A DNA stretch of 64,000 bases, taken from Arcicella sp038230735. GTDB lineage: Bacteria > Bacteroidota > Bacteroidia > Cytophagales > Spirosomataceae. The translations under genes and the position numbers were made by a program. The stretch spans positions 41,218 to 105,217 of the forward strand of contig JBBRMR010000006.1 of NCBI GenBank assembly GCA_038230735.1. Reading direction: 5' to 3'. A model generated the notes under the pieces. It saw only the letters and a list, made by a program, of their open reading frames with translations. It was not told where the DNA came from and did not search any database. Each line of letters starts with the position of its first letter. The stretch's first letter is position 1. Shown here one piece after another: positions 41,933-51,266 of the stretch.

Positions 41933-42554
41933 TTTTTTCTATTTGAAAATTAAGGCTTTTGAGTGTACGAAATATGTCAAATATTTCATCATCAACGCAC
42001 GAGAAATCTTTGCTAATAGCATATTTATTTCCTTCCAAAACCATGAAATACCAGTTTCTGCCAATCACAAAACAGCCAAAAATTGGGTTTTTATTTTCAT
42101 TTAATTCTCTGGCAACTAACATCGAAATTAAGGCTTGTCCTTTGGGGTCGCCGTTAGGGTCTGTTCCTCTTTTGTACTCATTTAAACAAAAATAAGGCTT
42201 TTTGGGACTTCTGAATCCCGTGGCAATCATACCATCAACTCTTCCTAAAAGAGCATAATCACCAATGTTGGCAGACAAATCCCGTTCTAAAAAGTACGAA
42301 TAATTTTCATTAGGCTTTCCTGCAAAAACAATCATTGGACTAATAAATTTATTTTCTAATTCAACCTCATTCCAATCATCGCCTCCTAAAATAAAATGCG
42401 ATTGTAATTGTCCTAAATACTTGGTCTCAAAATCATCAATTTCATAATGAAAAGCCAAGATTTCATCTAATAAATCCATTTGAAACACTTGCTTCAAACC
42501 AAAAGCATCCTCAATTTTATCTAATGTCCATTCTCTAAAACCTGTCTGTATCAT
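41919..42554 (-). CDS. Hypothetical protein, PD-(D/E)XK-like
   Basis: 211 residues. The centre reads GDYALLGRVDGMIATGFRSP then KKPYFCLNEYKRGTDPNGDP, the D...E-x-K pattern of restriction-like nucleases (D in GRVDG, E-Y-K). Upstream MIQTGFREWTLDKIEDAFGL. Similar proteins in Bacteroidota are annotated hypothetical. The stop overlaps the end of the convergent T9SS gene by 14 bases. Confidence 0.65.
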   Translation of the reverse strand: MIQTGFREWTLDKIEDAFGLKQVFQMDLLDEILAFHYEIDDFETKYLGQLQSHFILGGDDWNEVELENKFISPMIVFAGKPNENYSYFLERDLSANIGDYALLGRVDGMIATGFRSPKKPYFCLNEYKRGTDPNGDPKGQALISMLVARELNENKNPIFGCFVIGRNWYFMVLEGNKYAISKDFSCVDDEIFDIFRTLKSLNFQIEKIIAL

Positions 42555-42590
42555 TTCATTATTTTTTTTGCAATTTACAAAAAAACGAGC

Positions 42591-43715
42591 CTAATCAGTT
42601 GTTTCATCATAAATTCCATTCTTTCTAAACTTCAACCGACTCCCGTCTCTCCCCGAAAAGAAAGTTTTAATCTCGGCAATAATTGAAATAGCAATTTCTT
42701 CGGGCGTTGTTGCTCCAATATCCAAACCTACGGGCGTGGCAATTCTTGATAAATCTTGCTCAGAAACAGGATTTCCTTCTTCCGTTAATTGCAAAAACAT
42801 TTTATCCGTCCGCTTCTTAGGTCCCAACATTCCGACAAATAAAATATTGGTTTTCAAGAGTTTACGCATATTCTGAAAGTCAGTTTCATAATCATGAGCC
42901 ATCAAAACGGCAACGGTAAATTCATCAATCTCAATTTTATGAGCTGCTTCCTTTTCAATGACAGCATCCGCCAAATCGAATAATGATTTATACACTTTCA
43001 AAGGGTTGCAAACAACTGTGACTTTCCACCCAACTTCCTTGGCGAGTTTTACCAAGGAATAAATATCATAATTGCCACCATAAATAATTAAGTGCGTTGA
43101 AGGAAGTATTATTTCCAGAAACAATTCAATTTCCCCGCTCTCTAACTGATAACTTTTGATAATTGATTGCTTTGATTCTTTACAATTTTGTATGTCATTT
43201 TCCAAGATGGAAGTATCTTTTTTTAGAGGAAATAATTTAGAAAAATCTTTATTTTCATCCTCTAAAAATGAATATCCTACACTAATCTGGGTATCATTTC
43301 CCTTCATCCTTAAAATCATGACTACAACATTCGGCTCACGGCTTTCAATACATTTTTTAAGTATAAGTATTTGATTTTCAAAATTTTGTGGGTCAATTGG
43401 TGTTAATAAAACATCAATAATTCCATTACAACCAAGCCCCACTCCTATCTGAAATGGATCGTCTTCGGTGGTGTCATAAGTAATTATAGAAGACCTATTT
43501 TGAGCAATGGCAAATTTAGCTTTCTTCAAAGCATCTCCTTCCAAACACCCTCCGCTTATTCCGCCAATCCATTCGCCTGAATCAATCACCAACATTCTCG
43601 CACCTGACCGTCTGTATGATGAACCCTCTACCCGAACAACGGTTGCTAAGGCAACTTTATTTTTGGTAAAATCTATTTTATGGTAGGCATCAATTATTGC
43701 CCTTATTTCTTTCAT
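42591..43715 (-). CDS. XdhC/CoxI family protein
   Basis: 374 residues. N-terminal XdhC domain (ATVVRVEGSSYRRSGARMLV, GGISGGCLEGDALKKA, GLGCNGIIDVL) and C-terminal Rossmann domain (HLIIYGGNYDIYSLVKLA, MAHDYETDFQNM, FVGMLGPKKRT, ATPVGLDIGATTPEEIAIS). The family inserts sulfurated molybdenum cofactor into xanthine-dehydrogenase-type enzymes. No xdhA/B or coxL is near, so the client enzyme lies elsewhere. Cys in GGCLEGD, thought to bind the cofactor, is present. Confidence 0.9.
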   Translation of the reverse strand: MKEIRAIIDAYHKIDFTKNKVALATVVRVEGSSYRRSGARMLVIDSGEWIGGISGGCLEGDALKKAKFAIAQNRSSIITYDTTEDDPFQIGVGLGCNGIIDVLLTPIDPQNFENQILILKKCIESREPNVVVMILRMKGNDTQISVGYSFLEDENKDFSKLFPLKKDTSILENDIQNCKESKQSIIKSYQLESGEIELFLEIILPSTHLIIYGGNYDIYSLVKLAKEVGWKVTVVCNPLKVYKSLFDLADAVIEKEAAHKIEIDEFTVAVLMAHDYETDFQNMRKLLKTNILFVGMLGPKKRTDKMFLQLTEEGNPVSEQDLSRIATPVGLDIGATTPEEIAISIIAEIKTFFSGRDGSRLKFRKNGIYDETTD

Positions 43716-43824
43716 TTTCTCCTTAAATTTTTCTTTAAGATATGAATTTAACCAAAAACAGTAGATTTTTTACAAAAAATATCACTAATTTTAGACTTTT
43801 AAATCCTTACCTGCCATTATTAAA

Positions 43825-44856
43825 ATGCGATATTTTTCACCCAAAGTTTACTGGACAGTTCAATGGTCTTGGTGGTTATTTACCACTTTTGTTTTACGTT
43901 ATCCTACCACAAAATATTTCAATAATCCCTCCATCAAATTTAGTTATTTGATTATCAGTTTCTTATTGGGTATTTTGCTAACACATTTTTACGCCCATTT
44001 TTTTAGCCAGAAAATTAGAAACAGCAAAACTACTATTTTCTACGGAATAACTGGTGCAATCATAACGGGTGCTTCAATTTTTTTGTTGGATTATTATTTT
44101 GGATTTCAACGCTACCGAAAACCAAGTGCAGGAATTCCCTTAGAAACTTACGATTATTTTCAATTTTTTGTAGAATCAATTAGATACGTTGGACTATGGT
44201 TTCTGTTTTATCATTTACTAATCAGTAATCATATTGCCCAATACGAGAAATTAGCGTTGGCACAGTCTGAGGCTTCTTTGAAAACAGCCGAGTTGTCGAA
44301 TCTTAAAAATCAGTTGAATCCTCACTTTCTCTTTAATGCCATCAACAGTATCAAAGCCTTAACCATTTCCGACCCAAATCTCGCTCGAAATGCCCTAACG
44401 GAGCTTTCACAGCTACTTCGAACGTCTTTGACCATCGGAAATGAACAATTAGTTAGCCTTGAATCGGAGATTAGTTTTGTGAGAGATTATCTTTTTTTAG
44501 AAAAATTACGCTATGAAAATCGTCTTCATTATTCATTTGAGATTGATGATAATACCTTAAATATAAAAATACCACCCATGTCTTTACAACTTTTGGTTGA
44601 AAATGCCATCAAACACGGTATCGGGAAAAGCAAAGCGGGAGGTGAAATTTTAATCAAAACCGAAATTATATCCAATAATAATTTTGTTTTGACGGTAACA
44701 AATAGTGGAAAACTAAGAACTGAACATTCATCAACGGGCGTAGGAATTAAAAATCTTGAAAAGCGACTATTTCTCAATTTTCAAGATAAAGCAAAATTTA
44801 CCGTTTATGAATTCAAACATCACGTAATAGCCTCAATTTCCATTGTCGGGTGGTAA
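43825..44856 (+). CDS. LytS/YehU-type sensor histidine kinase
   Basis: 343 residues from 43825 (the other overlapping frame at 43742 is a by-product). Four hydrophobic segments fill residues ~15-135, then a coiled linker and the kinase: phospho-acceptor H167 in NQLNPHFLFNAINSIK, LSQLLRTSL, FVRDYLFLEKLRYENRL, and the ATP-binding N-box PPMSLQLLVENAIKHGIGK and TGVGIKNLEKRL. Such kinases normally pair with a LytTR regulator, but the next gene is an esterase on the opposite strand, so this one is orphaned. Signal unknown. Confidence 0.88.
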   Translation: MRYFSPKVYWTVQWSWWLFTTFVLRYPTTKYFNNPSIKFSYLIISFLLGILLTHFYAHFFSQKIRNSKTTIFYGITGAIITGASIFLLDYYFGFQRYRKPSAGIPLETYDYFQFFVESIRYVGLWFLFYHLLISNHIAQYEKLALAQSEASLKTAELSNLKNQLNPHFLFNAINSIKALTISDPNLARNALTELSQLLRTSLTIGNEQLVSLESEISFVRDYLFLEKLRYENRLHYSFEIDDNTLNIKIPPMSLQLLVENAIKHGIGKSKAGGEILIKTEIISNNNFVLTVTNSGKLRTEHSSTGVGIKNLEKRLFLNFQDKAKFTVYEFKHHVIASISIVGW

Positions 44857-46506
44857 TTAATTCTGTAGATTTCCCATGGAAAAGAATCTCAATAAACCCT
44901 TCATTGTCAACTTTTTAAAACGAGCTGTGTAACCTCCCCCAATAATTACTTCGTGTCCTGTATTTATGGTTACAAAGTCAATTGACGTAGGCACTCTATT
45001 ACACGACCACGTTGAAGTATCATACCAGTAACCAGTGGTTATGGAGGTTATCGGAATCAATCCAGAGAAGTTATTGGGAACGCTGATTTGAGGAAAAATC
45101 AGCACATTTCCTAAGTTATCTTTCACCCGCACACGATAAGAACCCGAAGAAGCTGAATAGGTATAAGAATTTGATAAATTATTATTTGCAGCATTATTGT
45201 TTGTCCACAAACTACTTGAATATGAATTACTCACACTTATTAAAAGACTTGAAACACCATTACAATCACTGTTTAGTGTTGGCGGAGGAATTGCTAAATA
45301 GGGCGTAGAATTAGTAAAAAAAGCTGTATTTAATTTCTGATTCCAAAGACTTGCCAAAATACGATGTCCATTTCCCACAAAATGAACAGAATCGCTGGTA
45401 CGTACATTTGGACCCACATACGCATCCGTTGCAGGACCGTCAAAAACTAAAGTTGTATAATTAGGCACTCCATTTCCATTATTTCCAATCACATCATTTT
45501 GAGCCTCAATAACTGGTTGATAAGTTCTTGAAACAGGAAGTGTTGGCGGTAATTTATATCGTGATGCCTTTGAAACTACCCAAGCCAAATTGGTTTTTCC
45601 TGAGTGTATTCTACTTTTCTGAATAACGTTTTTTAGATAAATCCCGTAATTATTTTGGGTAGTATTGTTCAAATTATCGGTTTCCCCCTGATGCCATAAA
45701 ACTGCTCTCACGCCAAACTGAGCTACATAAAAATTTAATGCTGCCCTTAAATTTCCGTAAGGCATACCTCTCGGATAAGTAATAAAATTCATGGGAGTTG
45801 CCGTGGAGTCGTCTGCCGAAGCATTCCAAGCATCCGCACCGCTTCCCGACCAACCAGCATTGAAAAAGGCAATTGGAACGTTTAGCCTTTTGGTAAGCGT
45901 ATCGCCCAAAGCTCCCCAACACCAAGCACTCGTTCCAAAAGGTGATATATTAAAGGTTGAGTCTAAGCGGCTAAATTCAGCACGGGGTAATACTACGCTT
46001 CCGTAATTTGTAGGATAAGTAACAGCATAATTCGTCACACTTACACGGTCGTCGTTGGCACGGGGTCCATAATTTCCCATTGCCGCCAAACCGCTATCTC
46101 CTGTTGCATTCGATTGCCCCGCAATTAAGAAAACCTCTCCCACTCCAATTCTTTGAATAGATGCTGTACCTAATAAAGTAGTGCCATTCCAACAACGTAC
46201 TTCAATATCATACCAACCGCCCATAATAATCAGACTTCCGTAATAATATCCATTAGCTGGATTTGTTTGAATTATCGTCCAATTAACCGCTGTTCCTTGC
46301 GTAGGCATCATCGGACGAGGAATGGCACGGGCTTCCACTTTATCCGCAAAGGCAGTATAATTTCCAGCAATGTAAACAGAAGATTGATTACTATTATTCC
46401 GCTGAAAAACGGCTCTACTGTCGGGATATGTAATCGTTACCTGAGCCAGAATTTTAGTAGAAATTAATAATATTATGCAAATTTTTAGAATATTTTTTTT
46501 TCTCAT
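44857..46506 (-). CDS. Exported SGNH/sialate O-acetylesterase-like protein
   Basis: About 549 residues from the Met at 46506 (MRKKNILKICIILLISTKILAQ). An N-terminal Ig-like part is followed by the esterase: catalytic Ser in FLIAGQSNATGDSG, oxyanion NPFGTSAWCWGALGDTL region, and WHQGETDN with the His/Asp pair near HFVGNGHRI. This is the SASA layout, removing acetyl groups from sugars. Downstream are two cysteine-containing beta regions; the end (GYWYDTSTWSCNRVP to SMGNLQN) resembles a G8-like/outer-surface repeat and not a clear Por domain. Its 3' end abuts the kinase gene directly (44856/44857). Confidence 0.8.
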   Translation of the reverse strand: MRKKNILKICIILLISTKILAQVTITYPDSRAVFQRNNSNQSSVYIAGNYTAFADKVEARAIPRPMMPTQGTAVNWTIIQTNPANGYYYGSLIIMGGWYDIEVRCWNGTTLLGTASIQRIGVGEVFLIAGQSNATGDSGLAAMGNYGPRANDDRVSVTNYAVTYPTNYGSVVLPRAEFSRLDSTFNISPFGTSAWCWGALGDTLTKRLNVPIAFFNAGWSGSGADAWNASADDSTATPMNFITYPRGMPYGNLRAALNFYVAQFGVRAVLWHQGETDNLNNTTQNNYGIYLKNVIQKSRIHSGKTNLAWVVSKASRYKLPPTLPVSRTYQPVIEAQNDVIGNNGNGVPNYTTLVFDGPATDAYVGPNVRTSDSVHFVGNGHRILASLWNQKLNTAFFTNSTPYLAIPPPTLNSDCNGVSSLLISVSNSYSSSLWTNNNAANNNLSNSYTYSASSGSYRVRVKDNLGNVLIFPQISVPNNFSGLIPITSITTGYWYDTSTWSCNRVPTSIDFVTINTGHEVIIGGGYTARFKKLTMKGLLRFFSMGNLQN

Positions 46507-46651
46507 AAATGATTGATACACGGGTAATTGATAACAAGAATTATTCTAACATCTTTGGGAAAGACGTTAAAAAAATATTTTGATGGTAAGGAATGGGAAG
46601 GGAAATATGCGAATTGCAGAACAAAGATACTATTTTGATTGTCGAAACAAA

Positions 46652-46683
46652 AAAATCCCCAAACAATTCAGTTTGGGGATTTT
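46652..46683 (-). terminator. rplY terminator
   Basis: Perfect 13-base-pair stem AAAATCCCCAAAC/GTTTGGGGATTTT with AATTCA loop. Confidence 0.85.
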
Positions 46684-46711
46684 GAAATCTATCAATAGTA
46701 AATACTAAAAA

Positions 46712-47278
46712 TTAGTCTTTTAACTTTCCTCTCAATGCACGTGGAATGTCGATTGTGGCGACTGGTGCAGAGGGGTTATTCAAAATAGTAACGTTTTCAG
46801 CTTTCAATTTACCAACTTTCACCGTCTGACCTAAGTCTAAACCAGTAATGTCAATTTCAACGAAATCTGGAATGTTATTAGCTAAACCTCTTAAAGATAC
46901 TTTACGCAACTTTTGAACCATTTTACCGCCTTTACGAACACCAGGAGAATCTCCGATAACTTGAATCGGTACATCGATTTTGATTTCTTTACCTTCCACT
47001 ATTTCCAAGAAATCCACGTGCAAAATCATTTCTGATACTGGATGGTACTGAGAATCCTGAACGATAGCGTGGTGAATTTCACCTTCAATATTCAAAATAA
47101 CTTCTGATACTTCGGGTGTATATAACAATTCTCTAAAAAGAATCATTGGCACTGCGAAGTGGATTTGCTTCTCGCCACCGTATAATACACATGGTGCAAG
47201 GGCTTCATTTCTTAAATCTTTGGCAGACTTTGTGCCAAGGGTAGCTCTGTTGTACCCTACAATTTCAATCTTTCTCAT
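46712..47278 (-). CDS. rplY: 50S ribosomal protein bL25/general stress protein Ctc
   Basis: 188 residues, the long CTC form. Binds 5S rRNA. N-terminal bL25 domain (MRKIEIVGYNRATLGTKSAK, NEALAPCVLYGGEKQIHFAV, VQDSQYHPVSEMILHVDFLE) plus the C-terminal beta TL5 domain (DVPIQVIGDSPGVRKGGKMV, VEIDITGLDLGQTVKVGKLK). Preceded by prs on the same strand, the usual order in many bacteria, but a word-built inverted repeat lies between them. Confidence 0.96.
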   Translation of the reverse strand: MRKIEIVGYNRATLGTKSAKDLRNEALAPCVLYGGEKQIHFAVPMILFRELLYTPEVSEVILNIEGEIHHAIVQDSQYHPVSEMILHVDFLEIVEGKEIKIDVPIQVIGDSPGVRKGGKMVQKLRKVSLRGLANNIPDFVEIDITGLDLGQTVKVGKLKAENVTILNNPSAPVATIDIPRALRGKLKD

Positions 47279-47312
47279 TTGAGTTGATTTGTGTCAGTAG
47301 CCTGTCGATTTT

Positions 47313-47401
47313 AGTTATGAGTTATGAGTTATGAGTTATGAGTTTAAAATGACGACACTTTAAACTCATAACTCATAACTCACAACTCACAACTTAGAAC
47401 T
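47313..47401. repeat. Word-built inverted repeat between prs and rplY
   Basis: The left arm repeats TTATGAG four times (47313-47348, ending GTTTAAA); the right arm (47359-47401) is its complement, with the outer copies decaying to CACAACT and CTTAGAACT. A 10-base loop (ATGACGACAC). Confidence 0.8.
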
Positions 47402-47427
47402 ATCTTCCACTGACCGTTTAAAAAAAA

Positions 47428-48369
47428 TTAATACTTTATAAATAATGAACTGATAGATTCGTGGTCACGGATTCTTCCGATGGCTTTGGCAAATAATTCT
47501 GCCACGGATAGCACCTTAATTTTCTCACATTCCTGTTTCAGTGGAATGGTATCGGTAACAACTAATTCCGTTAAAATTGAATTATTGATATTTTCGTAAG
47601 CATTACCCGATAATAAACCATGCGTAACGATGGCTCTTACTGATTTTGCTCCGTTATCCATGATTAATTGGGCAGCTTTACACATTGTTCCACCCGTGTC
47701 AATCATATCATCTACTAATACTACGTCTGCCCCTTCCACATTTCCAATTAATTGCATCGCTGCAATTTCATTGGCTCGCTTCCGTTGTTTATCACAAATT
47801 ACCATTTCGGCGTTGAAAAACTTAGCGATGTTTCGAGTTCTTACTACACCCCCAACGTCAGGCGATGCAAATAGAATTTTACCTAATCCTAATGATTTCA
47901 AGTAAGGAACAAATATTGCCGTTCCTTCCAAATGATCCACAGGAAAATCAAAAAAACCTTGAATTTGTCCAGCGTGTAAATCAATCGTCATCAAGCGGTC
48001 AGCACCAGCGGCGGTCAGAAGATTTGCCATCAATTTTGCCCCAATTCCTACTCTGGGCTTATCTTTTCTGTCTTGGCGAGAATATCCGAAATAAGGAATT
48101 ACCACGGTAACATAGTGAGCTGAAGCACGACGGGCGGCATCAATCATCAATAAAAGCTCCATCATATTATCGGCAGGAGGAAATGTTGATTGAATCAAAA
48201 ACACATCGCAACCACGCACCGACTCGTTAAAACTGGGTGACATTTCACCATCCGAAAAACGCTGAACACTACTTTGTCCTAAATCTTTTCCAAAATATCG
48301 AGCAATTTCAGTTGCTAAATATTGGGAAGACGAACCTGTAAAAATCTTTACCTGATTTATAGAAGCCAT
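47428..48369 (-). CDS. prs: Ribose-phosphate pyrophosphokinase
   Basis: Makes PRPP from ribose 5-phosphate and ATP for nucleotide, His and Trp synthesis. 313 residues, full length. Signatures: RFSDGEMSPSFNESVRGCDV, SRQDRKDKPRVGIGAKLMAN, MTIDLHAGQIQGFFDFPVDH, VVLVDDMIDTGGT (PRPP loop) and KVLSVAELFAKAIGRI. Start 48369 opens MASINQVKIFTGSSSQ. Confidence 0.98.
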   Translation of the reverse strand: MASINQVKIFTGSSSQYLATEIARYFGKDLGQSSVQRFSDGEMSPSFNESVRGCDVFLIQSTFPPADNMMELLLMIDAARRASAHYVTVVIPYFGYSRQDRKDKPRVGIGAKLMANLLTAAGADRLMTIDLHAGQIQGFFDFPVDHLEGTAIFVPYLKSLGLGKILFASPDVGGVVRTRNIAKFFNAEMVICDKQRKRANEIAAMQLIGNVEGADVVLVDDMIDTGGTMCKAAQLIMDNGAKSVRAIVTHGLLSGNAYENINNSILTELVVTDTIPLKQECEKIKVLSVAELFAKAIGRIRDHESISSLFIKY

Positions 48370-48430
48370 AGTTATTGAGAGTTTGCGTTGTACTCCCTAA
48401 ATTTGAGAATTAAAGTATTCTGATTTTCCG

Positions 48431-48438
48431 CAAAAGTA
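48431..48438 (-). promoter_or_regulatory. -7 box of prs
   Basis: TACTTTTG on the minus strand, 61 bases ahead of the ATG. The gap 48370-48732 otherwise holds only the topA regulatory sites. Confidence 0.5.
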
Positions 48439-48689
48439 CAAAATTCCTTTGAAAACGTTATCATAAAATCTTGATTATTTCTGTAATTAAGGTATAAATC
48501 AAGAATAAGCAACTTAGAAAATTACTATTTATTGAGTCCCAAAATAGCCAATAATTAACCTTTATTTCACTTTATAGCTAAACACAGAATCAGGCTTTCT
48601 GCAAGATAAAATCATCCCAAAACAAACTAATGCCGTAAGATTTGAGTTAAAACAAAGCAACCAATTCCAATTTTATCATAATGATTTTC

Positions 48690-48718
48690 TATATTTGGCG
48701 ATTGTAACGAATCGTTAC
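48690..48718 (+). promoter_or_regulatory. topA promoter with leader palindrome
   Basis: TATATTTG (48690-48697) then, 6 bases on, the perfect palindrome GTAACGA-A-TCGTTAC (48704-48718), ending 14 bases before the topA ATG: operator-like position at or after the transcription start. Confidence 0.5.
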
Positions 48719-48732
48719 TTTTAAATTAAGAT

Positions 48733-51228
48733 ATGTCGAAAAACTTAGTAATAGTAGAATCCCCTGCCAAGGCAAAGACCATTGAGGGATATTTAGGAAA
48801 AGATTTTACCGTGAGGTCTTCCTTCGGACACGTGCGGGATTTGCCCAAAGAAAACAACGCCATTGATGTAGCCAATGGTTTTAAACCTACTTATGTTATC
48901 TCACCAGAGAAAATAAAAGTTGTGAACGAATTGAAAGCCTTAGTGAAAACATCCGATGTGGTCTGGTTAGCCACCGATGATGATCGTGAGGGAGAAGCTA
49001 TTTCGTGGCATTTAAAAGAGGCTTTGAATTTACCAGACAATACTAACAGAATTGTTTTCCGAGAAATCACTAAAACTGCCATTCAAAAGGCAATTCTGAG
49101 TCCACGGACAATTGATGTGGATTTGGTGAATGCTCAACAAGCCCGAAGAGTTCTTGATCGATTGATTGGATTTGAATTATCGCCTGTGCTTTGGTCAAAG
49201 GTTAAAAAAGGACTTTCGGCGGGTCGGGTGCAGTCGGTGGCAGTGCGTATTATTGTAGAACGTGAGCGTGAAATTGAAGGATTTGATTCTAAATCTTCTT
49301 TCAAAATTGTGGCTCTGTTTAACTTGGTAGGCGGTAAAGTTTTACAAGCGGAATTACCCAAAAACTTCACCACCGAAGCCGAAGCAAAAGCATTTTTAGA
49401 AAGATGTATCAGGGCTAAATTCACCATTAAGAATTTAGAAACAAAACCCGCTAAAAAGACTCCTGCCCCGCCTTTTACCACTTCAACGTTGCAACAAGAG
49501 GCTTCTCGTAAGTTGGGATATGCCGTTGCATCTACTATGATGTATGCTCAGAAATTGTACGAAGCGGGTAAGATTTCTTACATGAGAACGGACTCAACCA
49601 GTCTTTCGGAAGAAGCAATTCAAAAGGCGAGTGAAGCCATTACGGATGCTTACGGAGCGAAATACGTGGAAACTCGTCAGTTTAAAACTAAAAACGAAAA
49701 CGCCCAAGAAGCTCACGAAGCCATCCGTCCAACGGATTTTGCGGTAAGTTCTGCGGGTTCAGATTTGAAGGAAAAACGGCTCTATGATTTGATTTGGAAA
49801 CGTGCCATTGCCTCACAAATGGCGGATGCTCAATTAGAAAGAACCACGGCAACCATTGGAATTTCGACAACGCCCGAAGATTTAATTGCTCAAGGTGAAG
49901 TTATCAAATTTGACGGTTTCTTAAAGGTATATTTGGAAGGAAAAGATGATGAAGATGATGAGGAAAATTCAAAGATGTTACCTCCATTAAACATCGGTCA
50001 AATTCTTGATTTAGATGTTTTGAAGGCAACTGAAAGATTTTCCCGTCCACCCGCCCGTTACACAGAAGCAAGTTTAGTGAAGGCTTTGGAAGAAAAAGGC
50101 ATTGGTCGCCCTTCAACGTATGCTCCCACAATTTCAACGATTATTAAACGTGAATACGTAGTAAAGGAAGATCGTGAAGGCAAAGAACGCTCTTTTAAGG
50201 AGATAGTTTTGAAAGCGGATAAAATTTCTGAAAAAATTAGTAAAGAGAATTACGGAACGGAGAAGCAAAAATTATTCCCAACCTCGGTGGGGATGGTGGT
50301 GAATGATTTTTTGGTCAATAATTTTACTGATGTCGTCGATTTTAAATTCACTGCCGATATGGAAGATGAATTTGATAATATTGCCACGGGTAAAATTGAA
50401 TGGTCGGAAATGATTGGAAATTTTTACGGAAATTTTCATAAAACCATTGAAGACAGTAAAAATATTGATAGAGGAACGGTTGGTTCATCTCGTGATTTGG
50501 GAATTGACCCAAAAACGGGCAAATCCATTTCAGTTCGTTTGGGTAAATTTGGACCTTATGTGCAGTTAGGCGAACAAAAAACAAAAGATGATGAAAAGCC
50601 TTTATTCTTCAATTTGAAAAAAAACCAATTAGTAACAACCATTACTTTGGATGAAGCCTTGGCTTTGATGGAATTACCTAAATTACCCCGTGAAGTTGGT
50701 TTTTACGAAGACAAACCGATGATTATTGGAGCGGGTAAATTGGGACCATACATCAAGCACGATGATAAATTCACGAGTTTACCTCAAAGCGAAGACCCAT
50801 TTACCATAACCGAAGAAAGAGCCATTGAATTATTATTAGAGAAACGAGTGGCAGATGCGGGAAGTGCTTTGGGAACGTATGAAAAAGAGCCAATCAGTAC
50901 GGGCAAGGGCAGATTCGGACCTTACGTTAAACACGCTGGAAAATTTTATTCATTGGGCAGAGCTGATAGTTTAGAAACTATTACTTTTGAGCGTGCAGTT
51001 GAAATTATTGACAAGAAACGCAATGCCGAAGCCAATAAATACGTAAAAGAATTCCCTGAAAATGAGGCGATTAAGGTATTGAATGGAATGTATGGACCAT
51101 ATATTCAAATCGGGAAAAGAAATGTAAAAATTCCAAAAGATATGAAGCCAGAGGATTTGACTTTGGAAGATTGTATCAGATTGGGCGAAGAAACGCCTGT
51201 GGTGGCATCGAAGGGAAAGAAGAAGTAA
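48733..51228 (+). CDS. topA: DNA topoisomerase I (type IA)
   Basis: Relaxes negative supercoils. 831 residues. TOPRIM domain 1-~120 (VESPAKAKTIEGYLG, metal motif TDDDREGEA at 81); active-site tyrosine Y283 in GKISYMRTDSTSLS; YTEASLVKALEEKGIGRPST. The C-terminus lacks the cysteine zinc ribbons of E. coli TopA and instead carries four short repeats of the Toprim-Crpt type, each with G-x-x-GPY: GKFGPYVQLG, GKLGPYIKHD, GRFGPYVKHA, GMYGPYIQIG. Start ATG 48733. Confidence 0.98.
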   Translation: MSKNLVIVESPAKAKTIEGYLGKDFTVRSSFGHVRDLPKENNAIDVANGFKPTYVISPEKIKVVNELKALVKTSDVVWLATDDDREGEAISWHLKEALNLPDNTNRIVFREITKTAIQKAILSPRTIDVDLVNAQQARRVLDRLIGFELSPVLWSKVKKGLSAGRVQSVAVRIIVEREREIEGFDSKSSFKIVALFNLVGGKVLQAELPKNFTTEAEAKAFLERCIRAKFTIKNLETKPAKKTPAPPFTTSTLQQEASRKLGYAVASTMMYAQKLYEAGKISYMRTDSTSLSEEAIQKASEAITDAYGAKYVETRQFKTKNENAQEAHEAIRPTDFAVSSAGSDLKEKRLYDLIWKRAIASQMADAQLERTTATIGISTTPEDLIAQGEVIKFDGFLKVYLEGKDDEDDEENSKMLPPLNIGQILDLDVLKATERFSRPPARYTEASLVKALEEKGIGRPSTYAPTISTIIKREYVVKEDREGKERSFKEIVLKADKISEKISKENYGTEKQKLFPTSVGMVVNDFLVNNFTDVVDFKFTADMEDEFDNIATGKIEWSEMIGNFYGNFHKTIEDSKNIDRGTVGSSRDLGIDPKTGKSISVRLGKFGPYVQLGEQKTKDDEKPLFFNLKKNQLVTTITLDEALALMELPKLPREVGFYEDKPMIIGAGKLGPYIKHDDKFTSLPQSEDPFTITEERAIELLLEKRVADAGSALGTYEKEPISTGKGRFGPYVKHAGKFYSLGRADSLETITFERAVEIIDKKRNAEANKYVKEFPENEAIKVLNGMYGPYIQIGKRNVKIPKDMKPEDLTLEDCIRLGEETPVVASKGKKK

Positions 51229-51266
51229 TTTTATTCAACATTATTAATTGTTAAATATTAATTGAT

